From: DAOTTY01 sp034437575
GTDB taxonomy: Bacteria; Chloroflexota; Anaerolineae; Aggregatilineales; Phototrophicaceae
DNA: 64,000 bases
Direction: 5' to 3'
Assembly: GCA_034437575.1 (NCBI GenBank)
Contig: DAOTTY010000289.1
Location: forward strand, 14,939-78,938
The notes beneath the pieces were generated by a model that saw only the letters and a list, made by a program, of their open reading frames with translations, did no database searches and had not been told where the DNA came from. Position numbers and translations under genes: made by a program. Shown piece by piece: positions 35,558-46,105 of the stretch. Each line of letters opens with the position of its first letter. Within the stretch, counting starts at the first letter, position 1.

Positions 35558-37264
35558 TCACTCAAGTTCACTAATCAAGCTATCAACAAATTCGTCATCA
35601 ATGAACGACCCCTTCTGTAAAAGCATGTCAATCTGCCCGCTCAGGCGTGCCCGGTCGCGGGCGGTGAGTTCCTTGGCGGTGATGACCACAATCGGGATAT
35701 TACTCAGCTTGGGGTCGGTTTTCATGGTTTCGATCACCGTAAAGCCGTTGACGATGGGCATCATCAGGTCGGTAATGACCAGATCGGGGTGGTGCTTGCG
35801 GATGAGTTCCAGCCCCTCGGCACCGTTGCTGGCCAACTTCACGTCATAGTTGCCGCGTGCTTCCAGGATGCGAGCAATCAGGCGGGCGGCGTCGTTGTTG
35901 TCTTCAATGACGACGATGTGGTGAAGCTGGTCGCTGCGCCCCTCTACCGTCTGGATCGCGTTGGCCAGCGAGTCCTCTGGTACGACGGATGTTTGGCCGC
36001 GTGCTTGTAGCTCCACCTGATGCTCCCAGTGTTCGCCCAGGATTTGCGTTTCAACGGGCAGGGTATGGCCAGAGCAATTGACGACAACCACATCATCCGG
36101 CTTGATGATGCCGCGCCGCACCATTTTAATCAGGCCCGCAAACGTCACCCCGGTCGCTGGCTCCACTGACATACCATCCTGGCTGGCCAGAATGCGAATC
36201 GCGTTAAAAGCCTCTTCGTCGGTGGCATCTACGAAGTCGCCGCCGTACTCGTTTACATAGTCGTACAGCAGTTCGTAGGCCCGGCCTGGGTTGCCGGTTG
36301 CCAACGTCACAATCACGGTTTCAACATGCTCAACGGGGGTGGCGATGCGCTGGCCGTTTTGCCAGGCCTGCACCATCGGCGCACACCCGGTTGACTGAAT
36401 CAGGCCCAGGGCGGGCATTTTGTCTACAAAGCCGAAGTCCACCATTTCACGGAAGCCCTTGCCCACACCAATTGGCCCCAGGCCACCACTCACGCCTTGC
36501 AAAAACCAATCGGGGGAGCGCCAACGGGCACCGCCCTCTAATGCTTCGCCCAACTGCTCCGCGATTTCGTAGGCCATTGTTTTCATGCCCTCCATCGCCG
36601 CCACACTCTTCACGCCCTTATCCAGGAAGATGCCTTTTGCAGCGGCAAAGCTGGCGGCAAGTGCTTTGGTTTCGTCGTAGTTGCCTGTTGTCTTAATCAC
36701 CTGAGCGCCATAGACGGCGGCTTCACGCATTTTTTCGTTGGGGGCCAGGCTGGGGAAAAACGCCCACAGCTTGATGCCCGCCCGCGCACAGTACGCCGCG
36801 TAGGCGATGGCCACATTGCCTGTGCTGGCAACCACCACCTCAGTAATGCCCAGTTCCGCCATTGCAGAAACGGCCACGGTTGCCTGCCGATCTTTGAAGC
36901 TGCGCGTTGGCCCCTGGCGTTCGTCTTTGATGTAGAGGTGATTGAGGCCCAGGGTCGCCGCTAAATTGCGCGACTTAATCAACGGGGTGCCGCCTTCGTT
37001 CAGGCTAACGATGTTGCTAGCATCGTAGATGGGCAGCATCTCGCGGTAGCGCCACAACCCGGCAGGCCGTTGGGCAAACTCTTTGCGCCACTCTGCCGGG
37101 TCAATCTGGCCAACGTCGTAGCGGGCCTCAATGATGTTCTCACCACACTGCGGGCACCCCTTCGTGGAGGTGTCCAGGTTATTGAGGTTGGTTTCCCATC
37201 CACAGTTGATGCACTGCAATACGATATGTTTGGCTTTGTCGGCCCCAAGTGCCGGATTCGCCAT
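35558..37264 (-). CDS. threonine synthase-like PLP enzyme fused to a receiver domain
   Basis: The 568-residue protein has two parts. Residues 1-440 match long-type threonine synthase: an N-terminal zinc-ribbon-like segment with Cys18, Cys21, Cys37 and Cys40; the substrate loop LNEGGTPL; the PLP lysine Lys124 in GPTRSFKDRQ; a phosphate-binding-like STGNVAIAYAAY segment; and GLIQSTGCAP. Threonine synthase converts O-phosphohomoserine to threonine. Residues 447-568 form a complete response-regulator receiver with Glu454/Asp455, phospho-acceptor Asp499 (VITDLMMP) and Lys551. Both parts lie in one uninterrupted frame. The gene starts three bases after the giant hybrid kinase. Control of the enzyme by phosphorylation is inferred. 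Other PLP lyases of the same fold cannot be excluded. Confidence 0.9.
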   Translation of the reverse strand: MANPALGADKAKHIVLQCINCGWETNLNNLDTSTKGCPQCGENIIEARYDVGQIDPAEWRKEFAQRPAGLWRYREMLPIYDASNIVSLNEGGTPLIKSRNLAATLGLNHLYIKDERQGPTRSFKDRQATVAVSAMAELGITEVVVASTGNVAIAYAAYCARAGIKLWAFFPSLAPNEKMREAAVYGAQVIKTTGNYDETKALAASFAAAKGIFLDKGVKSVAAMEGMKTMAYEIAEQLGEALEGGARWRSPDWFLQGVSGGLGPIGVGKGFREMVDFGFVDKMPALGLIQSTGCAPMVQAWQNGQRIATPVEHVETVIVTLATGNPGRAYELLYDYVNEYGGDFVDATDEEAFNAIRILASQDGMSVEPATGVTFAGLIKMVRRGIIKPDDVVVVNCSGHTLPVETQILGEHWEHQVELQARGQTSVVPEDSLANAIQTVEGRSDQLHHIVVIEDNNDAARLIARILEARGNYDVKLASNGAEGLELIRKHHPDLVITDLMMPIVNGFTVIETMKTDPKLSNIPIVVITAKELTARDRARLSGQIDMLLQKGSFIDDEFVDSLISELE

Positions 37265-37267
37265 AGT

Positions 37268-40200
37268 TTATTCCCCGTGATATTTGGCGATTTGCCTGCG
37301 AACTTCGTCAATGAAGGTCTGGTAGTTTTCCTGGTTCAAATCCGTTTTGTAGATAATTTCCAGGTTGATGAGCTTCTCACGCTCGTCGTGGCTCATCGTC
37401 GTTTCCCCGGTAACGACCACCAGCGGAATGCTGGCCGTTTCTGGCCGTGAGCGGAGTTCATCCAGGACGGCAAAGCCATCCATCCCTGGCATTCGCAAAT
37501 CCAGGATAACCAGGTCTGGGCGGCGGCGGGCCACCAATGAGATGCCTTCTGGCCCGGTGTGAGCGGCAAACACACGATAACGGCCATGCGCTTCCAGGAT
37601 TTGCTCAATCAGGCGGGTGCTTTCTGGCTGGTCATCAATGATAAGGATGCGGTCAATGTTGCTTTCCCGCTCTGCTGCTAGCGTTGCTTCAACGAGTTGG
37701 TCTGGCGTGTAGGGCAGTTGGATGAAATCGTAAGCGCCCTCGCGGTAGGCCCGCTCTGAGTCGCCATCAAGCGTAACCACGATCACCGGAATATCAAAGG
37801 TGTCGTCACGGTCTTTAATTTCCTTTAATATATTCCATCCCTCACCGTCGGCAAAGTTCACATCCATGATGATGAGGGTAGGCCGCAGGCCACTGGCCAT
37901 CGTGGTCGCAAAGAACGTGTCTGAGGCAACCTGTACCTCAAACCCTTCGCGCTGAAGCAGGCGGCGGTACTGGTCAACGCGCTGGGTGCTTTCCTCAATG
38001 ATGAGAATCTGGCGTTTACGCTCGAACACGCTGGGGGGTGGCCCCATCAGCTTTTGCTGATTGCCCTGGTTTTGCACAACCAGGCTGGCCATTTCAACAG
38101 TAGCCGTTTCAGAGGTTTCAGCATCTGCGTGCTTGCCGTTGGCCTGGGGGGCAGTCTGCGCTTTTGGCTGATCGTCCTCGTCATCACCGAAAGCTACTAC
38201 GGGGTATGTTGGCACGGTAATGCTAAAGGTGGAGCCAACATTCACTTCAGATTGCACGAACATCTCGCCGCCTTGCAGCTCAATCAGCGATTTGGCAATG
38301 GGCAGGCCCAGCCCGGTGCCGCCCGCCGTGCGCGTGAGGGACGAGTCGATCTGCCGAAATGCCTCGAACAGCAGGGGCAGGTCCTTTTCTGCAATGCCGA
38401 TGCCGGTATCGGTCACATCTACCCGAATCATCTTACCCACATTTTCAACCTCAACGGGATAGACGTTAAGGGTAATGCTGCCTTCGCTGGTGAACTTGGC
38501 CGCGTTAGACACGATGTTGAGCAGCACCTGCCGGGTGCGGAACTCGTCACCGAACGCCTGGGGCATGTTGTTGGCCGTATTCACCAGGATTTCAACGGGC
38601 CTTTCCTTCACCAAACCGATACCAATCGAGCGCACGCCCTCGATTACGTTCTTAATCTCGAAGTATTCCTGCTGCAAGTCCATCTTGTCGGCGGCAATCT
38701 TGGCTGTGTCTAGCACGTCGTTGATGAGGCCCAGCAAGTGCTGCCCACTGTTGAAGATGGTGGTCAGGTCTTGCTCCTGCATTTCGGTCAGTTCGCCGTC
38801 AATGCCCTTGAGCATTACCCGGCTAAAGCCAATGATGGAGTTCAGCGGCGTTCGCAGTTCGTGGCTCATATTAGCCAGGAAGTCGCTCTTGATGCGGTCA
38901 AGGGTAAGCAGTTCCTCGTTCTTCTGCGAGATGTCTGCAATAAGGCGGGCGTTTTGCACAATCGCCGCTAGCGTACCCCCCAATGCCAGCAGCAGCGTGA
39001 GCGTGTCTTGATTGTAGGCCCGCAGGCGGTCAGCCTCCATCGTGACAAGGCCGATGACTTCACCCCCACTGCTAAGCGGCACCAACACGGCAGAACGAGC
39101 GCCGTGGCAAAGCGGGTGATAGCGTGGCTCGTCGCGGATGTCGTCAATAATGACCGGGATCAGGTCATCGGCTACCAGGGCAATCAAGTTTTCGGTGTCT
39201 GTCACGGAGACGCTGTGGGCAATATCATCCGCGAGGTCATCGCTAGACATGGCAACAATGTTCAGGTTGCGCTCTTCGACGGCCACTTCTTCAGACGTGA
39301 GGTAAACGCCAACCGAAAGCGCCTCACGCGAGCCGCGCAGCAGTTCCGCCACATTTTGCAGCGACTCTTCCAACCCATCAGCGGAGGCCGCCGCTGTTGT
39401 AATGGTAAACAAGAAGCTCATTTCATCGGCACGCCGCTCAGATTCGTTAAATAGGCGGGCATTGTCAATCGCCACCGAAATCTGCCCGGCTAGCAAGGTA
39501 AGGACGGCCACGTCGTCATCACCGAAGGCGTTGGCAGTGTTAGATTGCACGTCCAGTGCGCCGATAAGCTCCCCTTTAATCATGATGGGCAGCGCCATCT
39601 CTGAGCGGGTGAGCGGCAGGTACGGGTTGGGCCGGTGAATCACGCGGGCGTCGGATGTGTCCAGCGCGATGACAGGTTCTTCGCGCAGCGTCACCTGGCC
39701 GATCACACTACGAGACCCCTTCTCCAGCTTGTGGCCAATGGCCAGCAGTTCGCGGCCCGGCTCGCCCGTGCTGGCTTTTAGCAGGGCGAACTCATAGTTG
39801 TCGTCCATCAGGAAGACCTGAACGTGATCGTAGCCGAACTGCGCCTTAATCAACTCCACCACCTTTGGCAGCAGCACATCCAAATCAAGAATGGACCCGG
39901 CGATCTGCGTGACTTCTGCCGATGTTGCAAGCTGGCGGGCGCGGCGTTCGGTTTGTTCGAGCAGGAACGAGGCTTCTAGCGACAGGGAGGCTTGCTCTGC
40001 AAAGGCCTGATACACGCGCTTTTCGCGCTCGCTGTGGCGGTGCGGCTCACGTGAGCTAATCCAGATGGCACCGATAGAGCGGGTGGGCACACGCAGCGGA
40101 ATAATGTCCAGCGCCAGGGCGTCCAGGCTGGCCACGGCCATCCGTTCGATGTCACTGAGCGACGACTCGGTTTGCACGTCGTCAATGGTGATAACGCTCT

Positions 40201-43200
40201 TCGTTGCCAGCAGGTTCCACGCGGGGAACTGGTCGGCAGTGAGTGCGATACCGTCCAGGTCGAGGCTGGGGTCGCTTTGCCAATTGGCCATAATCTGGAC
40301 GGTAGCCTCTTCAGCGTTCCAGTCTGTAGTAGAAAGCAGCGCCACGAACACCTGATTAATGTGTGGCCCGATGAGCTTTTCATGAACCACTTCTAGAATG
40401 TCTTCCGGCGTGGAGGCGTCTGCAAGGGAGCGGCTGGCCTGGTAAAGGGTGCTGGTTTCTTCCAGCGCATTCTGGATTTGTTCGAGTAGGATAATGTTGT
40501 CGATCACAACGGAGGTGCTATCAGCAACAGCATTCAAGTAGCGAATGTCACCCTCAACAAAGGTGTGCGGCTCACGGTAGGCCAGGAACATACGACCATC
40601 GGGCATCCCCTTTACCCGCAAGCTAACCGAAGCGAACGCCTGAATGTGCCCCAGGTCAATCAACGCCTGCTCGAACGGGTTTGGCTCTTCAATGGCGAGC
40701 AGGTCGTCAATGAAAATACGCTCATCCCGGAAGAGGCCAAAACGGGTGAGCATCACGCTGAAGTCAACCGGCGGCCCATCCATATTAACGTTGAACAACT
40801 CATCCAGCAGGTCTGGTGAGCTGGGGTCGGTCATCAGGTAAGCCGCGTAGATGTCGGGCTGCAACGTTTCGGCGGCGGTTTGCACCACTTGCGTCAGCTC
40901 GTTGATGTCGCGCACGCGGCTGATGGTGGTAGTCGCACTGTAAAGCGATGACGTTTCGCTAAGGGCACGCTGGGTGCGGCGGAACAGGTAACGGTTGTCA
41001 ATCGCAACAGCCGCATTATCGCCCAGCGTGCTTAAAAAGCGCTCGTCTTCGGGGGAAAACTCGTGGGGTTCAGTGTAATTCACCACAATCCAACCCAGCG
41101 GCGTGTCTCGCTTGCTGGCCCGTAGTGGAACGCTGGCAAATGCACCAACCTGCTGCTCAATAAGGTGTTGGCGGTCAGCTTCGGTGATGGTGACATCATC
41201 GTAGATGTTATCAATCAGCACAATGCGTTCAGGGTTAAGCACGCCGTCGCTCAGGCCCACGATGTCAAGCTGCTGGCTCATACTGCGGATGACGCGATAC
41301 GTGTTGGTGGGGTCGTCCATCAAGATGAGTTGGGCGTCTTCCGGCTCGTTCATGATGAGTTGGAACAGCACCACATCCAACACGTCGTCCAATTCGTCAG
41401 CTTCAGAAAGGGAGCGTGTGGCTTCGTACAGCGAGATGGTTTCGCGCAGGTTGTCTTGCAGGGTGCCTTCCAGGTTACGCAAGTTACTGATGTCTTCAAA
41501 GGCCGCCACAATACTAACGATCTCGCCGTTCGCGTTGCGGATGGGCGCAGCGTTAATCAGCAGGTCAATCTGGTGCCCGTCATCACGCACTACGGATACC
41601 TCATCGCTGAATTCTGACTGGCCGGTTTGCAAGCTGGCTAGAATTGGCAGTTCGTCGTCAGGGAACAGCACGTTCGTCCCCGTCCGGTACAGGCTGTACA
41701 GTTCCGAATTGAATGCGGTGTGCTCATCAATCGAGCGGCCCAGGTACTCTGGCACCTGATTGTTGTACTGCACAGGCAGCAGGGTTCGGGCATCCAGCAC
41801 CAGCACACCTGCGGGCAGGGTATTCAGGATAGAGCGCAGGGTGTTGCGCTCGTTTTCGGCTGCGATGAACAGCCGCTGGTTATCCATCGTAACAGCGACC
41901 TGCGCCGCCAGCGTGTCAATCAGGGTGTCGTCACGTTCGGTCAGGTCTGGTGAGGTGGGGGCACGGCCAATAATCATCGCCCCGATGATCCGCTCACCGA
42001 TAACAATGGGGGTCGAAATGTGTTTGCCAACAGACGCAACGACATCCGGGTTGTGTTTAAGGGATGGATGCGTTTGGGGGTTGTTGACCATAATCGTGCG
42101 GTTAACCAACACCGCGTCGGATAGTGTGTGTTCGGCGGTACTCAAATTGAACGCTTCTGGCATGATGGCGGGTACGCCAGCGGGGACATACTGTGAAATG
42201 GGCACCAATTGGTTATTGGCTTCGTCTAACTGGGCCAGTGCCCAGCGGTCATAGCCCGCTGTTTCTGCAAGGCGGGCAAACAACGTGTTGATGCTGCCAG
42301 TGAGTTCGCCGCCAATCTGGTTGGCAAGCTGGCTGGCTTCGGCCAGGGCAAGGGCCTGTCTTGCTTCTTGCTGGGCCTGCTCAAAAAGCAACTGGTTGTC
42401 CAGGGCAATGGCAACCTGGTCGGCCAGGGCACGGGCAAAGCGCACATACGACTGCGGCAGCATATCGGCATGGCGGCTTTCAATCATCAACAGGCCCAGC
42501 CAGTTCTGCCGCGATTCCAGGTTACAAGTCATCAAGCTGCGCGTCCCATTGGCCTGAATAAACTCGCGCAGTTGCACATAATCCGTCAGGCGTTTCTGCA
42601 CAGCATCCAGCCGTGTCTCTTCGCCCAGGGTGTCGGTGAGGCGGCTGTAGGGGGCGGTTTGGTTGCCAAAGCGCATGGGTGTGGTGGTTACGAGGCCGTC
42701 TTCCCACACAAAGGCTGCTTCCAGATAGGCCGGGTCGTAAGCGGGTTCGGGGTGGGCCGTGAGGACGGTTACCCGCGTTACGCCGTCAAACGGCTCGGTC
42801 AGGTGATCGACGGCTGCCTGATACATCGCGGTTGTGTCTTGGGCGACAGTAATGGCATTGCTGGCGCGGTAAAGGCGGCTGGTTTCGTCCAGGGCTTGCT
42901 CGGTTTGTTCCAGCAGGCGGCGGTTCTGAATCACCGTCCCCATCTGACCGGCCAGTGTGCGATAGGTGTCCTCTTCGTCAGATAGGAAGATGGTATCTCT
43001 CGCGCTGCTCACCATGAACAGGGCGACAATTTGCTTGCCACTTTGCACAGGGAACACGATGCCGCACTGGTCATCAATGGTGGCCAGCAGGTCGGCAAGC
43101 TGCCGCTGGAAAGCGTTGGCGGGGTCTGTGCGAATCACCCACTCAGACAGTTGATCGCGCAGGGGCGAATCTGGCGAGAGGGTTATTGGGATGACTGTGT

Positions 43201-46078
43201 TGGGTTTGGTGATTTGGACGCCGTGTGACTGGGCAACGTGTCGCAGACATGTGGGCCAGCCCGTCTCGTCTAGTGGCCCTTCCAAAATCAGCAGGCCAAA
43301 GTTCATGTCACGGTTGCCCGCTGTTTCCTGAGTGGCGCGTACCAGGTCATCAAGGCCCTGGGCCTGGTTAATCAAAGCACTCGCCTGATACAACCGTTCA
43401 TTTTGGACGAGGGTGCGCTGTGTTTGATCCAGCAGCAGGCGGTTATCTACGGCAACACCTGCCTGGTCAATGATGTTGTTATAGGTGCGCCCTTCGCGGT
43501 CTGGGAAGTTGCGCGGCTCTGGGAATTCAATCAGGATGCAGCCGCGCCAGTTGCCACGCACACTCAACGGGATGAGTACAACAGCGTGTCCGTCAACACG
43601 TTGAAACCACTCACGCAGGGTGGGGTCAACGCGCACATCGCGGTCCACATCGCGCACCAGCACAACTTGATTGGCGTTGAACGCCTTCAGCAAGGGGTGG
43701 TGCTGCATGGAAAAGCGTTTGCCCACAATGCCTTCTGGCAGCGGCTCGCCGCTTTGCTGCCAGGCATTCGTGATCTCCATCCATGCGGGCCGTCCGTGGC
43801 CGTCATCATCGAACGGGTCGAAAATGCCCACCTGCCCGGAGGTCGCCTGGGGCATGGCAGACTGCACAATCGCCTGGATGATGTCTTCCATAGTATTCGC
43901 TTCGTTGAGGAAGCGGCTGGTTTGATACAGCGTGGACGTTTCGGCCAGGTTAGTTTGTGTTTCCTGGAACAGCCGGGCATTTTCGACTGCCAGGGCGATG
44001 CGGTTTGCAACAGACTGCATCACAAATTCATCGTTGTTGGTAAAGCGCATCCCCTGGGGTGGGGTTGCATTGAGCGTGCCGATAACCTCGTTACGGATTC
44101 GGATAGGATAGGACAGCATCTCGGCGGTGGTCATCGTCCGCACCTGATCAGCACTGCCTGCTTCCACATTCAGCAGGTCATACCGGTAGACCTGCTCCAG
44201 GCCCACCTCGCGTTCCAGTTCTTCCCAGGCCATCTGCGTTAGTTGGCGGTTGAGCGATTCAATCTGGCGGACGCGCTGCTGCGACTGCTGCACCAACTGC
44301 GTTTTGTACACTGCGACCGCGATCTGGTCTGCCAGAAGCTGGTAGGTTTGCAGGTCTTCTTCCTGGAAGATGTTGGGCTTGTTGCTTTGCAAGTCCAGCG
44401 CACCAATGGTGCCCTGGCCGATGCGCAGGGGCAGGGCCATTTCGGCACGGGTATCTTTGAGCAGTGGGTTAAAGGCATGGGTGCCGCGTTGGTCAGCGTC
44501 TTGTTGCGTGTCGTTGACGATGACGGCCTCACCACTGGCAGTGACCTGCCCGATTACAGACCGTGACCCCACAGCCAATTGGTGACGCTGCTCCAACAAG
44601 CGCTGACCGACTTCCCCCTGGCTGTAGATGAGGACGGCGTTTTCTTTCGTGTTGTCCAGCAAAAAGACCTGCGCGTGATAAATACTGAAGGCGGTGCTGA
44701 TGAGGTTAATAGCGCGATCGAGCAGTTGGTTAATGTCTTCGACGGCAGCGGTTTCGCGCCCCACCTGGGCTGCAACACGCAGGTTGCGCTGGTAACGCTG
44801 CGCTTGCTCTTCAATTTGGGCGTTGAGGCTGGCTAACTGCTGTGCGACCTGCTGCGTCGCTGTAATCATCAAGGTGTCTTCGTCGGCGTCGTTCAAGTAA
44901 ACATCAACGGGCGCGGTAACGATGTGCTGCCCCCGTTGAATTTGCTGAATCATCTCATTGGCGACGGTCACCCGGCGCAAATTGCGCGTCAACTGGCGGT
45001 TAATCACGAACACCAGCCCGAACGCCACCAGCACACTGCTAACAAAGACGATGCCCCCGGTAATCAGGGGTTGGCTAAACACGACCAACCCTCGATCAAC
45101 AACCACAAGCTGCCAGGGCATTGTGGGGGCATTGCCCCGGATAATGGCTTCGCTGGCAACCAGCGAAACGGATTGACCGAGGCCCGTTCTAAGCTGTGTG
45201 TCGAACCGGGGGGCGTTTTGCGTTAGCAAGCTAAACAGGGCTGCGTCGGCCTGGGGATAGCTTGGGGCGTCAGCGGCCAGGTCTGGCAGGTAGCTGCCGA
45301 CAGGGCGGGTGTTATCTGCCAGGACAAAGCCGTTGCGGTCTAACAGCACATAGCGGCGGGACTGCCCGGCCAGGGTGCTATCTGGCACAACATTACTCAC
45401 TGTGCCTAAAATAGCGGTGGCGTCTGCCTCGATTTCGATGATGCCAGCGGCCCCGCTCAGGTCGCCAGCACGGGTTACAGGCGCAACAACCGTCACAAGG
45501 GGGCGGGGGGTGTCCGTCGCCAGGCCAGGGGCAACAGTCAGGTTACTGATGGCGGCTGAGCCGAATTCCAGCCCCAGCCCCTGTTGCAGGCTGGGGTCAG
45601 TGCCTGGGGCGCGGGCGCGAAAATCAACGTTTAAGTCAGTGCGGATTTCGTTCTCGCCGGTCAGGGTTGCCTCTACCTGAACGGAGCCATCTGCGTCAAT
45701 GTAGCGGGCGGCCACATAACGCCCGCGACCGTCGGTGAGCAGGTCGGCAAGGGTGTTCATCAGGGCGGTGCGTGTTTGACGGATGTCTTCGGCTGTGGCT
45801 TCGGATGACCCCAACGCGGTGGCAAAACTCTGGGCAGGCTCCGACGTAGACACAATTCGGGCGTCACTAAAGATGCCGTCAATCTGTTCGGTTAACCGCT
45901 GGCTGATGTTGGCCAGGGTAAGGTTTTGCACTTGCCCGTAACTGCGGTTGGCATTAATCATCACGACAAAGAAGCCAATCAGGCCCAATACCGTAAAGAT
46001 AGTGATGATCGTGAACCGCATACGATCCATAATGCGGTCTTTAATGAGGCGCGATTTTTGTTGGATTTGCTCAGTCAT
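37268..46078 (-). CDS. giant hybrid sensor histidine kinase (Cache, about 11 GAF, PAS, HisKA, HATPase, two REC)
   Basis: The 2936-residue protein has a membrane segment near 21-43, an external Cache-like domain to about 330, a second membrane segment near 343 and a HAMP-like stretch. About eleven GAF or GAF-like modules follow, separated by signalling helices (repeated DETSRLYRAS / ETSTLYQAS linkers), with a PAS domain near 1420-1540. The HisKA motif MSHELRTPLNS has its His at 2406. The HATPase boxes are intact (NIVSNAAKF, DTGIGIAEKDLP, GTGLGLPIAKS). Two C-terminal receivers end the protein. The second looks intact (LIIDDQPE, ILDLRMPGMDG, Lys retained); the first lacks the conserved Lys (FIQLPYTP) and has Glu-Glu in the pocket. 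The gene starts 27 bases after the Cache-GAF gene and ends three bases before the PLP enzyme-receiver fusion. Confidence 0.93.
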   Translation of the reverse strand: MTEQIQQKSRLIKDRIMDRMRFTIITIFTVLGLIGFFVVMINANRSYGQVQNLTLANISQRLTEQIDGIFSDARIVSTSEPAQSFATALGSSEATAEDIRQTRTALMNTLADLLTDGRGRYVAARYIDADGSVQVEATLTGENEIRTDLNVDFRARAPGTDPSLQQGLGLEFGSAAISNLTVAPGLATDTPRPLVTVVAPVTRAGDLSGAAGIIEIEADATAILGTVSNVVPDSTLAGQSRRYVLLDRNGFVLADNTRPVGSYLPDLAADAPSYPQADAALFSLLTQNAPRFDTQLRTGLGQSVSLVASEAIIRGNAPTMPWQLVVVDRGLVVFSQPLITGGIVFVSSVLVAFGLVFVINRQLTRNLRRVTVANEMIQQIQRGQHIVTAPVDVYLNDADEDTLMITATQQVAQQLASLNAQIEEQAQRYQRNLRVAAQVGRETAAVEDINQLLDRAINLISTAFSIYHAQVFLLDNTKENAVLIYSQGEVGQRLLEQRHQLAVGSRSVIGQVTASGEAVIVNDTQQDADQRGTHAFNPLLKDTRAEMALPLRIGQGTIGALDLQSNKPNIFQEEDLQTYQLLADQIAVAVYKTQLVQQSQQRVRQIESLNRQLTQMAWEELEREVGLEQVYRYDLLNVEAGSADQVRTMTTAEMLSYPIRIRNEVIGTLNATPPQGMRFTNNDEFVMQSVANRIALAVENARLFQETQTNLAETSTLYQTSRFLNEANTMEDIIQAIVQSAMPQATSGQVGIFDPFDDDGHGRPAWMEITNAWQQSGEPLPEGIVGKRFSMQHHPLLKAFNANQVVLVRDVDRDVRVDPTLREWFQRVDGHAVVLIPLSVRGNWRGCILIEFPEPRNFPDREGRTYNNIIDQAGVAVDNRLLLDQTQRTLVQNERLYQASALINQAQGLDDLVRATQETAGNRDMNFGLLILEGPLDETGWPTCLRHVAQSHGVQITKPNTVIPITLSPDSPLRDQLSEWVIRTDPANAFQRQLADLLATIDDQCGIVFPVQSGKQIVALFMVSSARDTIFLSDEEDTYRTLAGQMGTVIQNRRLLEQTEQALDETSRLYRASNAITVAQDTTAMYQAAVDHLTEPFDGVTRVTVLTAHPEPAYDPAYLEAAFVWEDGLVTTTPMRFGNQTAPYSRLTDTLGEETRLDAVQKRLTDYVQLREFIQANGTRSLMTCNLESRQNWLGLLMIESRHADMLPQSYVRFARALADQVAIALDNQLLFEQAQQEARQALALAEASQLANQIGGELTGSINTLFARLAETAGYDRWALAQLDEANNQLVPISQYVPAGVPAIMPEAFNLSTAEHTLSDAVLVNRTIMVNNPQTHPSLKHNPDVVASVGKHISTPIVIGERIIGAMIIGRAPTSPDLTERDDTLIDTLAAQVAVTMDNQRLFIAAENERNTLRSILNTLPAGVLVLDARTLLPVQYNNQVPEYLGRSIDEHTAFNSELYSLYRTGTNVLFPDDELPILASLQTGQSEFSDEVSVVRDDGHQIDLLINAAPIRNANGEIVSIVAAFEDISNLRNLEGTLQDNLRETISLYEATRSLSEADELDDVLDVVLFQLIMNEPEDAQLILMDDPTNTYRVIRSMSQQLDIVGLSDGVLNPERIVLIDNIYDDVTITEADRQHLIEQQVGAFASVPLRASKRDTPLGWIVVNYTEPHEFSPEDERFLSTLGDNAAVAIDNRYLFRRTQRALSETSSLYSATTTISRVRDINELTQVVQTAAETLQPDIYAAYLMTDPSSPDLLDELFNVNMDGPPVDFSVMLTRFGLFRDERIFIDDLLAIEEPNPFEQALIDLGHIQAFASVSLRVKGMPDGRMFLAYREPHTFVEGDIRYLNAVADSTSVVIDNIILLEQIQNALEETSTLYQASRSLADASTPEDILEVVHEKLIGPHINQVFVALLSTTDWNAEEATVQIMANWQSDPSLDLDGIALTADQFPAWNLLATKSVITIDDVQTESSLSDIERMAVASLDALALDIIPLRVPTRSIGAIWISSREPHRHSEREKRVYQAFAEQASLSLEASFLLEQTERRARQLATSAEVTQIAGSILDLDVLLPKVVELIKAQFGYDHVQVFLMDDNYEFALLKASTGEPGRELLAIGHKLEKGSRSVIGQVTLREEPVIALDTSDARVIHRPNPYLPLTRSEMALPIMIKGELIGALDVQSNTANAFGDDDVAVLTLLAGQISVAIDNARLFNESERRADEMSFLFTITTAAASADGLEESLQNVAELLRGSREALSVGVYLTSEEVAVEERNLNIVAMSSDDLADDIAHSVSVTDTENLIALVADDLIPVIIDDIRDEPRYHPLCHGARSAVLVPLSSGGEVIGLVTMEADRLRAYNQDTLTLLLALGGTLAAIVQNARLIADISQKNEELLTLDRIKSDFLANMSHELRTPLNSIIGFSRVMLKGIDGELTEMQEQDLTTIFNSGQHLLGLINDVLDTAKIAADKMDLQQEYFEIKNVIEGVRSIGIGLVKERPVEILVNTANNMPQAFGDEFRTRQVLLNIVSNAAKFTSEGSITLNVYPVEVENVGKMIRVDVTDTGIGIAEKDLPLLFEAFRQIDSSLTRTAGGTGLGLPIAKSLIELQGGEMFVQSEVNVGSTFSITVPTYPVVAFGDDEDDQPKAQTAPQANGKHADAETSETATVEMASLVVQNQGNQQKLMGPPPSVFERKRQILIIEESTQRVDQYRRLLQREGFEVQVASDTFFATTMASGLRPTLIIMDVNFADGEGWNILKEIKDRDDTFDIPVIVVTLDGDSERAYREGAYDFIQLPYTPDQLVEATLAAERESNIDRILIIDDQPESTRLIEQILEAHGRYRVFAAHTGPEGISLVARRRPDLVILDLRMPGMDGFAVLDELRSRPETASIPLVVVTGETTMSHDEREKLINLEIIYKTDLNQENYQTFIDEVRRQIAKYHGE

Positions 46079-46105
46079 GGTCGTTCGTCGTCTGGTTTCG
46101 TCTTT

